NCBI GenBank assembly: GCA_027475525.1
Contig: JAMWFC010000126.1
Location: forward strand, 310,001-374,000
Source of the DNA: Macrolepiota albuminosa
Lineage: Eukaryota > Basidiomycota > Agaricomycetes > Agaricales > Agaricaceae
Length of the DNA: 64,000 nucleotides
Direction of reading: 5' to 3'
Part shown: piece by piece, positions 35,071 through 44,666 of the stretch
Numbering within the stretch: position 1 is the stretch's first letter
How the letters are laid out: each line of letters begins with the position of its first letter
The notes under the pieces: model-generated
Told to the model about the DNA's origin: nothing
Seen by the model: only the letters and a program-made list of their open reading frames with translations
Databases searched by the model: none
Position numbers and translations under genes: made by a program

Positions 35071-36273
35071 CTAACTTGCACACGCAAGAAAGCAATCCAA
35101 CGCCTTTTCTGGGTCTTCCCAGTGCCACTGGGGATCGTGTGATCAGAAAATGCGACTCAATGGACAATGGACAGGACGTACGAAATGATTGATATCAGGA
35201 ACCATCCTGACCTTGACGCGAGTCGAACCGCGCATTGTTATATCGTTCTCCACAGCCCACGCTGCTGCGATGGAAAATGCAACGGACTTTATCCCCGCCA
35301 GGATGACATACTTGAGATCAGGGAAGATTATGAACGTCTCAGGGTCATGGATGGCTTTTCGGTATGATGCCTCGAATTGCCCCACAAAATGGCCTGCGGA
35401 AGACACGTCGCTGAGGCCATCTTCTCCGTAACGCACAAGTTCAGCCCTATCATCCGCCGGGATTTTGAACAGGGTAGGAACGTAGTCCGCAGAAGGAATG
35501 ATCCACTGAAGGGCATCAGGGTCTTGCTTTGAAATGTCACCGTGGTCGAAGTAAGCAGTTATCCAGTGTCCGAAGGCATGGAGGCGAAGAGCTTCGGGGA
35601 TGGAAGTATCCTTGGTCGGCGACCAAATCTGTTTTGGTACAGGAAACCCAAAGGATGATGGGTGAGGTTCTAATTTCAGCTATTTCATCGGCCCGGGATC
35701 GTCAAGGGGTAGTTTTGATATCGACTCACCATAGGCAATCACTGTTCTGATGTACGCTCCCAGGCGAGCGCGGCCATCAATAGAGAGATTGTGGGCGTTG
35801 GAGATGGTCGCGAGTGCTGCCACAGATCCAAAGGACCATCCAAGTAGGATTATGCCACCAGTCTTCCGGTCCTCAGAAATCGGAGGAAGATTGTGTTGCA
35901 TTATAAAATTATTGATGAATGTCGCAAACTCAAGGCCGCGTGCTTGGAATTCTGCCTCTTTTTGAGCATCGGTCCCACCGTTGAAGATGACATCGAGCTC
36001 CTCTGCAGAATACTTGGTAGAACCAGGATAATGGCGACGATTAAGGGCGACTACACGAGCGCCCTTTCTCTGGGCGACGGGTAAGAGCTTCTTAAAAATC
36101 ACTAATCCAAAGTGATGGACGAGTCAAGTTCGTGATGAAAGTGACATACGGTTGGAGAACGACACCCCATGAATAGCTACAATTGTGGCATATGGAGAGC
36201 CGGATGCGGGCTCACCAGAATCGATATAAGAAAGCTCGATTTCGGGGCCGGCAGAGAGAGTGCTGAATGCCAT
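35071..36273 (-). CDS. alpha/beta-hydrolase fold protein
   Basis: Four exons on the minus strand: 36,273-36,150, 36,101-35,730, 35,669-35,182, 35,127-35,071. Introns are 48, 60 and 54 bp, all GT-AG; the joined frame is 1041 nt, 346 residues. Start MAFSTLSAGPEIELSYID. The oxyanion region is VAIHGVSFSN at ~residue 33-42, the nucleophile elbow LLGWSFGSVAAL (GxSxG, Ser) at ~128, and the likely catalytic His in PDINHFWHWEDP close to the C-terminus. The acid residue is not certain. No signal peptide, so probably cytosolic. Known for the fold: hydrolysis of esters, epoxides or related bonds; substrate unknown. The last exon is only 57 bp but restores the conserved His-Trp-Glu-Asp context, which supports the model. 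Confidence 0.9.
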
Positions 36274-36640
36274 CTTTCCAAAACAATGTCTGAGAGGAGA
36301 GATGTGAGGAAAGGAAGGAACATTCCTAAGTAATCCCTTTTGTACGTCAAGTTTCAAATTAACTTTCTGTACATATAGAAATTCTCATCGATATCGCGAG
36401 TGTTTTCCCACAGATTCTGGGCACTGGGTTGGCTCGTTTGGTGAGTCGGGACGGACGGCCGAGTTGGAAAATATCCTATCGTCAAACCAAATCTGCTTGA
36501 GGTATTCGCGTGTGAGATATAAGATCACCAGGAGGATGTCGATGAAGTATCTCAAGATAATCCGATCAGCCGTGATCTAGATCAAATCGACAGGGATGGG
36601 CCGCTGCAGTGCACGGCAATATCGAGGTCTACAGTAGAGT
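36274..36640. other. upstream region of the hydrolase gene; right edge of host island
   Basis: CpG is present up to about 36,625 and then almost vanishes, marking the edge of host DNA. No gene is seen. Confidence 0.5.
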
Positions 36641-36868
36641 TTTGCCAATGACCATCTATAAGATTGGATGATCAAGAGAGATCAGTGGCACAATATGTTG
36701 GAACACAAGACAAATGGCCACTATTTGATGTCACCCTGTCACATTATACTTGCTCATATCCCATACCATTGTGATGGGACCCTCACTCATATCACCTCCC
36801 ATTGTAATGGGATGGACAAAGGACTCATTTAATATATATTTGCATTACCTACAGTGATGCAAAAAATG
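36641..36868. other. CpG-poor DNA at island edge
   Basis: Holds two near copies of a short phrase (CCATTGTGATGGGACCCTCA and CCATTGTAATGGGATGG) about 40 bp apart. No gene or element terminus is identified. Confidence 0.4.
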
Positions 36869-37540
36869 GATAGTTTACTTTTTATGTAAAAGTACCCCAA
36901 CTAAAATTGAACTGATCTTTTTAATTTATTTCAACTTCCCAACTTCACTGAGTACATGAGGCAAGAGTTGCATGTGCACACACTTTGTAAAGTGAATAAT
37001 AATTTTTATTGAGTTTTAAACTGAGAATGTAAATTATAGTCACACTCAAAATTGTGCACCAAATAGTATTATTACTATGTAACCCAAAGTTAATCCATAT
37101 GTGTTGGCCTAAGTTGTCCACTCCCTGGGGACCCCAAGCTATGGCAAGGTGATTACTCGCCTGGCCTCCCCAAAATGCCACTTTCTTTATACCTTCCCTC
37201 CCTATGCATGGTAACTCATTGTTTACTTGCGTTCTTGTGAGCCCAGATGCTCAGCCTATCAAGTTTCCCAGAGCAGGGCACCAGTACTTGTGTTTCTAGT
37301 GCTCAGCACATGTGATTTGCCTGCCCTCCTGGATAAACCCTTTTTTGTTGCTCTGCTGTCTCCTTTTTCCTTCCTCCTGCATTGTCTTCCTCTCCTGGAG
37401 CCTCCTCCCAACTCAAGTGCATGGTGGTTGGTGGCAATGGTTGGTGGCAAGGAGTCACAGTCACAGTTGTGCAGCAATTTTGGAGATGGAATGACAGATT
37501 GATGGTGGATTAATGAGGTGATGTCAGTGTTTTGATGGGA
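36869..37540. repeat. direct repeat R, copy A (LTR-like)
   Basis: Aligns with 37,841-38,500 over most of its length: shared GAGTACATG, GGCAAGAGTT, CACACTCAAAAT, AGTATTATTACTA and CACTCCCTGG/CACTCTCTGG phrases in the same order. The two copies flank a gypsy integrase fragment. Clear TG...CA ends and target duplications were not found, so calling it an LTR is only a suggestion. Confidence 0.6.
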
Positions 37541-37840
37541 TGTTGATATCCACCTACATATTGTAGAATTGATGCATTTTCCCTGCTGCCAACTTCAGCA
37601 GGGCCTTCAACTCTCCATGTATGGTGTGTATCCTCTCTAACCTATTGTCTGCTTCTATAACTGACTGCAAGGTCACTGGGTCAATCAAAAACATTGGGTT
37701 ATAAGTGTATTCTGCATAGAATAGCAACATCTCAATAGCAGAGTGAGGGCAGTTATTGTAGGCAAACTCAGTAAATAGAAGCCAGTCAACTCAATCATCC
37801 TGATAGTAGTCAACAAACACACATAATGATGTGAAATAAA
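37541..37840 (-). pseudogene. gypsy integrase fragment
   Basis: The minus strand reads LLFTEFAYNNCPHSAIEMLLF, the conserved FAYNN.PHSA segment near the integrase end, then YNPMFLIDP. CpG-free. It lies between the two copies of repeat R and probably belongs with the pol fragment at 38,791-40,068. Confidence 0.75.
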
Positions 37841-38500
37841 GAGTTTACTTTAAGTAAAAGTAGTTCAAAATGGAATTTGAACTGAACTTTTTATTATATT
37901 TTGACTCCTCAATTTCACAGAGTACATGGGGCAAGAGTTACACTCACATGCACTTTGTAAAAGTGTTGTATAATTTTTAATTGGTTTCATTTAAATGAGA
38001 AACTTAGTTCACACTCAAAATGGGCACAAATAAGTATTATTACTAATGTCCAAAGTCAACTAAAGTGCTTGTAGGCCTAAAAATATCCACTCTCTGGAGA
38101 TTCTGAGCTGTGGCAAGTGAGTTGCTTGCCTGACTCCCCCATTATTCCATCCTCTTTATACCTATTTCCCCAATGCACAGACCACAGCTTATCCACATGT
38201 TTTATCCCTTGACTCATTGCTGTTTTCAGGCTCTTGTGTTCAGAGCAGAGTTGTACTAGGTCTGGACCTTGGTTACTGCTCTGCTGGCACTTGGGATTGT
38301 GGCTAAAGGTTAGACCATTCCTTTTCTTTGGCCAAGCCAATTTCTCATCTAATCTTCCCCTTTCCTTCAACATCTGCCCCCCCACTTGTGGTATGGTCAT
38401 ATCCTTATTGCTTGGTAGCAGGAGTAGGTCATGTTAAGAGTTTGAGGATGAGTTTTTGTTGAGTCTTGGGTGTCAGAATCAGAGGTTGATGGGCTGGCTA
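37841..38500. repeat. direct repeat R, copy B (LTR-like)
   Basis: Second copy of the repeat at 36,869-37,540, same orientation, diverged by point changes and small indels. If removed, the integrase pieces on either side come close to contiguous, so it is probably an insertion. Confidence 0.6.
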
Positions 38501-38790
38501 ATCAGTGATGTCAGGCTGGCAAAGAAGCTGATTTTGGAGTGAGATACATGATCTTGCCCTCTTGCTAGGCACTGCCACTACCAGCTATCACTGTGCCAAT
38601 CAATCTTTGATTGTTGTTGCTCCCATCATGCACTTACCACTTTACAGGCTGGTTTTTTTGTTGTTTTTATTGTTTCTCGGGGTTATTTATTGAGGTGAGC
38701 TGCCCCTGCATTTACAGTTTTCAATACCTTACAGTTTTCAGCATTTAGAAGGATTTACTTGGGGTCTTATGTTTTGTTCTGTCTGCCTTA
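38501..38790. other. no recognisable feature
   Basis: CpG-poor stretch with a T-rich run near 38,650. Nothing coding is seen. Confidence 0.4.
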
Positions 38791-40068
38791 GGCAAGGCAG
38801 ATGTATCAATACGTAAATCTCCAACTTCTGATTTACCCTCTCTGTCTGACCATCAGTTTGCAGGTAATGTGCTGACAAAATACTGAGGTGCTCCTACATT
38901 TGCTTTATGTAACACACAATGAACTGCAATCTCCTGTCTGAGACCATCTTTTTAAGGGTCCAATGCAGGAACCACACCTTTCTATAAATGTGTTACACAT
39001 TGCAGCTGCATCAGCCATAGAGTGGGCCAGTAAGAAATGTGCCTGTTTGGTTGATTTGTTGCAGACCACCTGCACTGCATCAAAACCATGCAATAATAGC
39101 AAGGAACCTATGTAGTCCACTGATATGTGCTGCTATGGTCTGTCTGGCACTTCAAGGGGCTTCAATATACCAAGTGGCTTCTGTTGTTGAGGTTTAATAT
39201 GCTAGCAGATTTTGCATCTATCTCAGAACTGGGGCCTCCACAAATGCTCTCTTCTTTAATGCCTCAAATGCCATCTGCTGCTTCTCTCCTCATTTCCACA
39301 ACATATCCTTTCTCTTCAACCACTTTAAGAAGCATGTAATTTCTACATAGTCCACAACAAAATGGTGGTAGAAGTTGCAAAAGCCCAGAAACTAGTTGTA
39401 GGTTCCAGAATGTTGGCCAGTCTGTTACTCTACTAACTTTCACAGGGTTCATGCCGATGTGCTCCAGAGATATTTTTAGGCCCAGATAGTCCATCTCTGA
39501 CATCCAGAAGCAATATTTCTCCAGTTTTAAGAAAAGATCTGCCTCACTCAACAGATGCAAAATCTCCCAAATATGAGCATTGTGCTGTGCAGAGTCCTCA
39601 GAGAAAGAAATGATGTCATCTAGGTAAAGCACTACATTCACCAAATCATAGAAAAGACTGTTTACTATATGCTGAAAGGCTGCTGGGGTCTTGTGTAAGC
39701 CAAACTGCATAACAATAAAAACTCATTGTCCTCTCTGATCCTGACATTGTAGTAGCCTCACCTCATATCCAGTGTAGTGAACACCTTTGCTGCATGCAAC
39801 CTGTCCAAGAGCTCTATTGTCAAAGGGATTGTATATGCAAAGTCACTGCATTGAGGGCACAAAAGTCAACCACTAGCCTCAGTGACTCATCCTTTTTCTT
39901 CACAAAGAAGACACACACTGCAAAGTGTGCTTGATAGCCATATGTACCCTGTTTCCAGGTTTTTATCAATAAACTTATATAGCACCCTAAGCTCTGCCAG
40001 TGCCAGCTGGTAGAGGTGATCTTGGGGAAGAATTGATACATAATCAACAAGGTCAATGCCCAGATCAT
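38791..40068 (-). pseudogene. gypsy pol remnant with RT (YLDD) and integrase pieces
   Basis: Minus-strand order: RT fingers/palm at 40,068-39,820 (CVFFVKKKDESLRLVVDFCAL); the catalytic palm at 39,710-39,560 (MQFGLHKTPAAFQH, VVLYLDDIISFS); the thumb (YLGLKISLEHIGMNPVKV); an RNase H gap; and integrase pieces at 39,120-38,840 (DYIGSLLLL, and a TDGQTERVNQ end keeping the catalytic Glu). RNase H and much of the integrase are missing. It is the only copy in the window that shows a reverse-transcriptase active site. Confidence 0.82.
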
Positions 40069-40094
40069 GTTTACAGTAGGCTGGCAGTCATTCT

Positions 40095-40401
40095 TGTACA
40101 GGACAACAAAACCTTAAAAAACTTTAAAATTGACAACACCAACAATTGCACAAACAAGGGACAAACTCTGGCAAACTCTGGCTTATGTAAGCAGCCTGTA
40201 TGTGGTGTTGAAGGGGCCACACTTGTCTGAATGATAGCTAAACAACCAGAGCACCTCAAAGGCTGAAAGTAGTACTAATGGATAGTGTTGAAAGAATAGA
40301 AGCAGTAAAGTAAAAGAATGACAGAGGAAATAAGGAAATGAATGAAGAGAGAATCAAGGAATAAAGAGTGAAAGATGGAAGAAATAAGGAGTCCTCTGAC
40401 A
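40095..40401 (-). repeat. L2 LTR fragment (5' part in sense)
   Basis: Matches L2 from its TG end (at 40,401, reading TGTCAGAGGACTCC in sense) to about the middle. The rest is missing and pol sequence follows directly on the other side. Confidence 0.82.
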
Positions 40402-42050
40402 TGGGCAACTCTCAGAGGAGGCCCACCTAATGAAGGACTTTCTAGAGGATGGGGCACTGCCATAGATATCTTCTCTCTCTAGCAGGGAGGAGAAAACCAC
40501 TACTATTACTACTACAATGCCACCCCTCCCCCACACAACCTGAACCCTCAGGACAACACCAGAGATGTCCTTGTCCAAGAAAGTAAGTTACATATATATT
40601 CAGAAGCCTGAGCCCTTCCATAGATGCAACCCCTGAAAATGGCAGACCTCCCTTATGCAATGTCTCAATACATTCCAAGCCAAGCCAGTTATGTTCCAGC
40701 TTGAGGGCTCTCATATTGTGTTTGCAGCATCATACCTGCAGGGCCTGGTCTTTGACCACTATACACGCCTCCTCTGGTTTGACCCCAACAACCCTGTGCT
40801 GTCTCAGTAGATGGCCTTTATACAGGAGTTCTTTAGCAGGTTTGGTATCTTTGACACCGTCATAGAGGCCAAAGAGAACCTCTTCAACCTCCAGGTGAGG
40901 TCTGAGGAGCACCTTGCCACCTTTATCACTCAGTTTGAAAAGGAGGCCTATGAGACAGGCTAGAACTACAACACTCTCTGGTTTGCCCTCCAGTGCATGC
41001 TGCCCCAACAAATTAAGGACATCCTTCATCTTGCCCCCAAGCAAGTGATGTACAATAGCTACAAGGCCCTGATAACCCAAATCAACCATAAGTACTGGGC
41101 AGACTGCAATAAATACTCCAGCTCTCTGACCCAGTGGAACTCCTCTGGTGGACCTCCTGGAAAATTAGTGCTGCCAGAGGTCCAACCCAAGGAGCCCCTC
41201 CACCTCCACCTCTGGCCTCTGCCTTGTATCCCATTCCTGGTCAAGGACTCCTGGGCCCACTCCATGCTCCAGTACCATGACTCTTGGCTGCCTTCAATGT
41301 CATAAATGTTAATGACCTCCCCAACTCACTTCTTAGAAATCCTGATGACCTCAAAGTCCAACCACTGACCACTCTGACAACAATGAGGAAGAGGCCCTTC
41401 ATGCAAACTGAGTCAGAAACTCTGATTGACTCTGGATTGATGTTCCTGAGGAAGTCCAAGAACAATGATGCTGGAAGGGCATCTGTTTCCTCTGCAGAGA
41501 ACTTGGGTACTTCATTGGCAGTTGCCTGAAATGCCAGACCATGGGTTGGGCTGTTTGTACTCTTGATAAAGAAGAATGCAACTTCCAATTCATGAAAAGT
41601 AATCCAGCAATTTAGAAACAGAAGAAATTCTAAATCTCAAACTGGACTATGACATCTTCTTTGTCCTGGTTTCACACATCCATGCTATGCTACCCCTTCT
41701 CCAGACACCCTCCTGGTGCACTTCCCCTCACACACTTCCTCCAGTCTCTTCTCCTCCAGACTACTCTTGCTTCCTTCTCAGAGCACATCAACATTTTCAT
41801 AGACAGTGGCACCACCAACAGCTTTATTGATGAAGCATAGGCAGCCCTTGCTCCTCAACCTCCTCAAAGACTCCTTCTACTCATACACTCTGACTCTTTG
41901 ATTGCAGCACCTCCTTGGCCAGTGATATTATCTATTTTGTACAGATGCCCATGACCTTGACCTCTGGCCACTGCCAGACCCTCCAGCTCCTGGTTGCCAA
42001 ACTCCATGTTGCTGCCCCACTCATTCTTGGACTCCCATGGTTGCAGGAGG
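40402..42050 (+). pseudogene. gag and protease of a G2-like element, CpG-depleted
   Basis: Plus-strand homologue of G2 gag and protease 1. A run of ACT/ACA codons at 40,499-40,516 matches the Thr run in G2. The capsid part is at 40,735-41,110 (QGLVFDHYTRLL, FSRFGIFDTVIEAKENLFN, LPQQIKDILHLAPKQ). The knuckle region is degenerate. The protease active site is FIDSGTTNSFIDEA at 41,798-41,840, and its end is LILGLPWLQEG near 42,025. Frames are broken by stops. No reverse transcriptase or integrase follows. Confidence 0.8.
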
Positions 42051-42218
42051 GGTGGAGGAACAAAGGGGCATAATGTGGCATGACATGTTGAATAAGGGTT
42101 GACCTCCATTTTTTTTTCTTTTCTAGCCCTCTCCTTGATGGCATCACACTTTGGACTTTGACTTGACTTCAACTCCCAACTGCCACTTTATAGAGTCTCA
42201 GCACTAGAGGGGGGGTGA
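42051..42218 (+). other. short 3' region with polypurine tract
   Basis: Only about 170 bp lie between the protease end and the LTR. The tract AGAGGGGGGGTGA at 42,206-42,218 directly precedes the LTR, so the gag-protease unit has its own 3' priming site. Confidence 0.65.
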
Positions 42219-42720
42219 TGTCATAATCCACACTCTGCCTGTTGACACACAACTCTGAGACAACTCTGCACTCATCCATCTTAGCCCCAGGAACACCACC
42301 ACTTTAGCTCATAGTTAGTAACATGTCATAGTAGTCTTGATATTGCCATAACTTTTACTTTTATACTCATCTGTCTATCTTGTTTACTTACTCAATCTAT
42401 CTTCTTTGATTTCCAAGTCTCACTTTGATCTTATCTTCTGTCTCCTAGTCTCAGCCACCAGGTTTTTCCTCATTGTCTCTCTACACCCCTCTGCTCTGCT
42501 CCCTCTTGTTGACCCTTGGACCTAGTCTGGGATTCTGTCAAGCTCTCCCCTCAAACTCTAGCACCCTACACATGTTCCAGAGTATACCTGCACCTTGCTG
42601 GAACCTCTGGAACCTACTTGTCCCCACTCTCTGTAGGTTTGGAGTTATCTGTAGATGTTGAGTCTACCTAGTAAGTACATGCTTGCATTCAGAAGCCTCT
42701 GTAGTCAGCAGAACCTGACA
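42219..42720 (+). repeat. 3' LTR of the gag-protease element (family L5, 502 bp)
   Basis: Begins TGTCATAATCC after the polypurine tract and ends CAGCAGAACCTGACA. A second partial copy is at 50,385-50,826. The 5' LTR is not in place; an unrelated L2 fragment lies on that side. Confidence 0.78.
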
Positions 42721-42984
42721 GCATTGGTTAGTTTTCTCTTCAAAGCTTTCTCACCTCTTTTTGTCCAAATGCTGATCAGAGATCTCCTTTGATGAGGAGG
42801 ACCTTCACTAGGAGGTTGGGTATTCCTGATGATTGAGGCAGTAGAAATATTGAGGATGTCTCAGGTGGGGATTGCATGCCTCAAAAATAAGAAAGAAGTC
42901 CTCAAGTAACTTCTCTGCAATTTTCTGGTTTTCTACAATGACACAATATACAGTGTTGTCCAACTCTATTCTTTGCTGACATAC
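42721..42984. other. no recognisable feature
   Basis: CpG-free sequence between two LTRs; nothing coding seen. Confidence 0.4.
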
Positions 42985-43217
42985 TATACAATTTTTGAGT
43001 TTTTAAGGGTTTGTTGTACTGTATAGTTGTTTCCCATGCTTCAGGAGCTCCAGAAGTGTCCAACCTGGCATAGGAAATCCCTAGACTTGTTCTCTTTGAA
43101 TTTCCCTCTGCCAGGTGAGTAGTTATTATGATATTGTCAGTATATAGTCTAATATACTTTGGATCTTCCTCTGCCAGCTGTGTGACTGAGCCACAGCCTC
43201 TAGAGGTCACCCTTACA
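42985..43217 (+). repeat. L2 LTR fragment (3' part in sense)
   Basis: Matches L2 from AATTTTTGAGTTTTTAAGG to the terminus GGTCACCCTTACA at 43,217. The first half is missing. Confidence 0.85.
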
Positions 43218-43304
43218 GGAGACCCCAAGATATATAACGACTTGCTTGTATGGGCCATTGCTAGCATGGCATGTCTGAGATCTATTTGTTGACATTGTTT
43301 CATA

Positions 43305-44188
43305 TAGGCCCTGGGAAGCTCCCAAGAAACCTTGTCCACAAAATAGTGGATTTGAGACAAAATTTTGACCAAATGTAAGTCCCAACTTTGCGGATTTGAG
43401 GCCTCTGATCATGCAAACTTTGTCCATAATATTGTGGATTTGAGGCCCTGCTGGATGAAATTTTTGAGATTTTGACAACAAAATTCTGAGCATTCAAGGC
43501 AATTAATATTGTGGATTTGAGGCCCTGCTGGATGAAATTTTTGAGATTTTGACAACAAAATTCTGAGCATTCAAGACAATTTGATTTATGTATCAACTTG
43601 TTATATGTGTAATAGCACAAAAAATTGCATTATTGCTCCAATAATCCTCACCTCAGTAGTTTTCAGTATGCCTGATGAGGCACAAACATGGGAAGCTCTC
43701 TTGCGTAGGGTGTGAGGAAGGCGGCACATTTGCAATATTGAAATCAAGTCTTGCAGAGTATCTCTACCCTCCTCTTCGATGCACTGCCACATCTGAGCCA
43801 GAGAAATGTGACTGCTGTCCATCCACTGCTATGTAGATCATACATTATCATGCAGACAGAATAGCATACCTATATTAGACAAGTTCTTGACATATATAAA
43901 AAGGGTGAGAGTTTGAGGTATGGCTCTGTTGATAGCTCAACAACACTGGAGAGCCTATCCTGGTTGTCACTTTGTGTCTATCTTCCTCTCAGGGTGGTGA
44001 GACATAATAAAAAAAGAAAAAAAAAGAAAAAAAAAGAAAAAAAAAGGAAAAAAAAAGAAAAAAAAGGAAAAAAAAAGAGAATTTCCTTTTTAAGATATAT
44101 GTTTTGCATGAATTGTCTGTTATTGTGGATTTGAGGCCAAGATATGGGAAATTTCTAGACAAGGTTTCTTGGGAGCTTCCCAGGGCCT
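43305..44188. mobile_element. 884-bp non-autonomous TIR element, TSD TTTCATA
   Basis: A perfect 31-bp inverted repeat (AGGCCCTGGGAAGCTCCCAA at 43,306 onward, its complement ending at 44,188) bounds the unit. The 7-bp flanks TTTCATA at 43,298-43,304 and 44,189-44,195 match. Inside: several copies of ATTGTGGATTTGAGGCC, a 77-bp duplication, and a hairpin-prone stretch (GGCTCTGTTGATAGCTCAAC then AGAGCC) followed by an A-rich tract (AAAAAG repeats at 44,009-44,080). No transposase. A hAT-like 8-bp target site is possible, but 7 bp is what matches. Confidence 0.68.
43427..43581. repeat. tandem duplication, period 77 bp (d)
   Basis: Bases 43,427-43,504 match 43,504-43,581 with one mismatch (43,499 G against 43,576 A). 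Unit core: ATTGTGGATTTGAGGCCCTG. Confidence 0.95.
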
Positions 44189-44196
44189 TTTCATAC

Positions 44197-44515
44197 TGAT
44201 ATAGTCTACTGCTTATATAAGCATCTGCACAGCCAAAGACATTTTTCGCACAAGCATTTGGCAGTCCAGTAAATCACATGACAGCAAAAATCAAAGACAT
44301 TTTTCACATACTGACACAGGCTACTGCTTACTAAGTGTTTGGATCTACTATTGCTTACACAAGCATCTGGCAGTCCAGTGAATCACATGATGGCAAAAAT
44401 TGAAGACATTTTTCACACACTGATACAGGCTGCTGCTTACACAAGCAATTCAGATAGATGAACAGTCTGATAAATTATATGACAGCAAAAATTGAAGACA
44501 TTTTTCCCATACATA
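44197..44515. repeat. diverged tandem repeats
   Basis: About three imperfect units share CTACTGCTTA/CTGCTGCTTA, CACAAGCATCTGGCAGTCCA, ATCACATGA and AAGACATTTTTC in order. It lies next to the 3' end of the LINE and may be its 3' region. Confidence 0.6.
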
Positions 44516-44666
44516 GTTTGCTGCACACAAAAACCTCGATCTATTCTAGATCTTGGAATATCCAAGTGTCATGAGCCATGTCAAAGGAAATGCCTTTATG
44601 CACAAAGTGTGAAACTCCAGGGTCATCCAATATTTACTAAAACCTCAGTAATTTTTCTTCATGACT

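Noticed and set aside
43601..43822. Minus-strand ORF of 73 codons (MDSSHISLAQMWQC)
   Set aside because: It lies wholly within the TIR element, shows no domain, and its end runs into the repeat phrases.
43913..44134. Lys-rich plus-strand ORF
   Set aside because: It is a translation of the A-rich tract inside the 884-bp TIR element.
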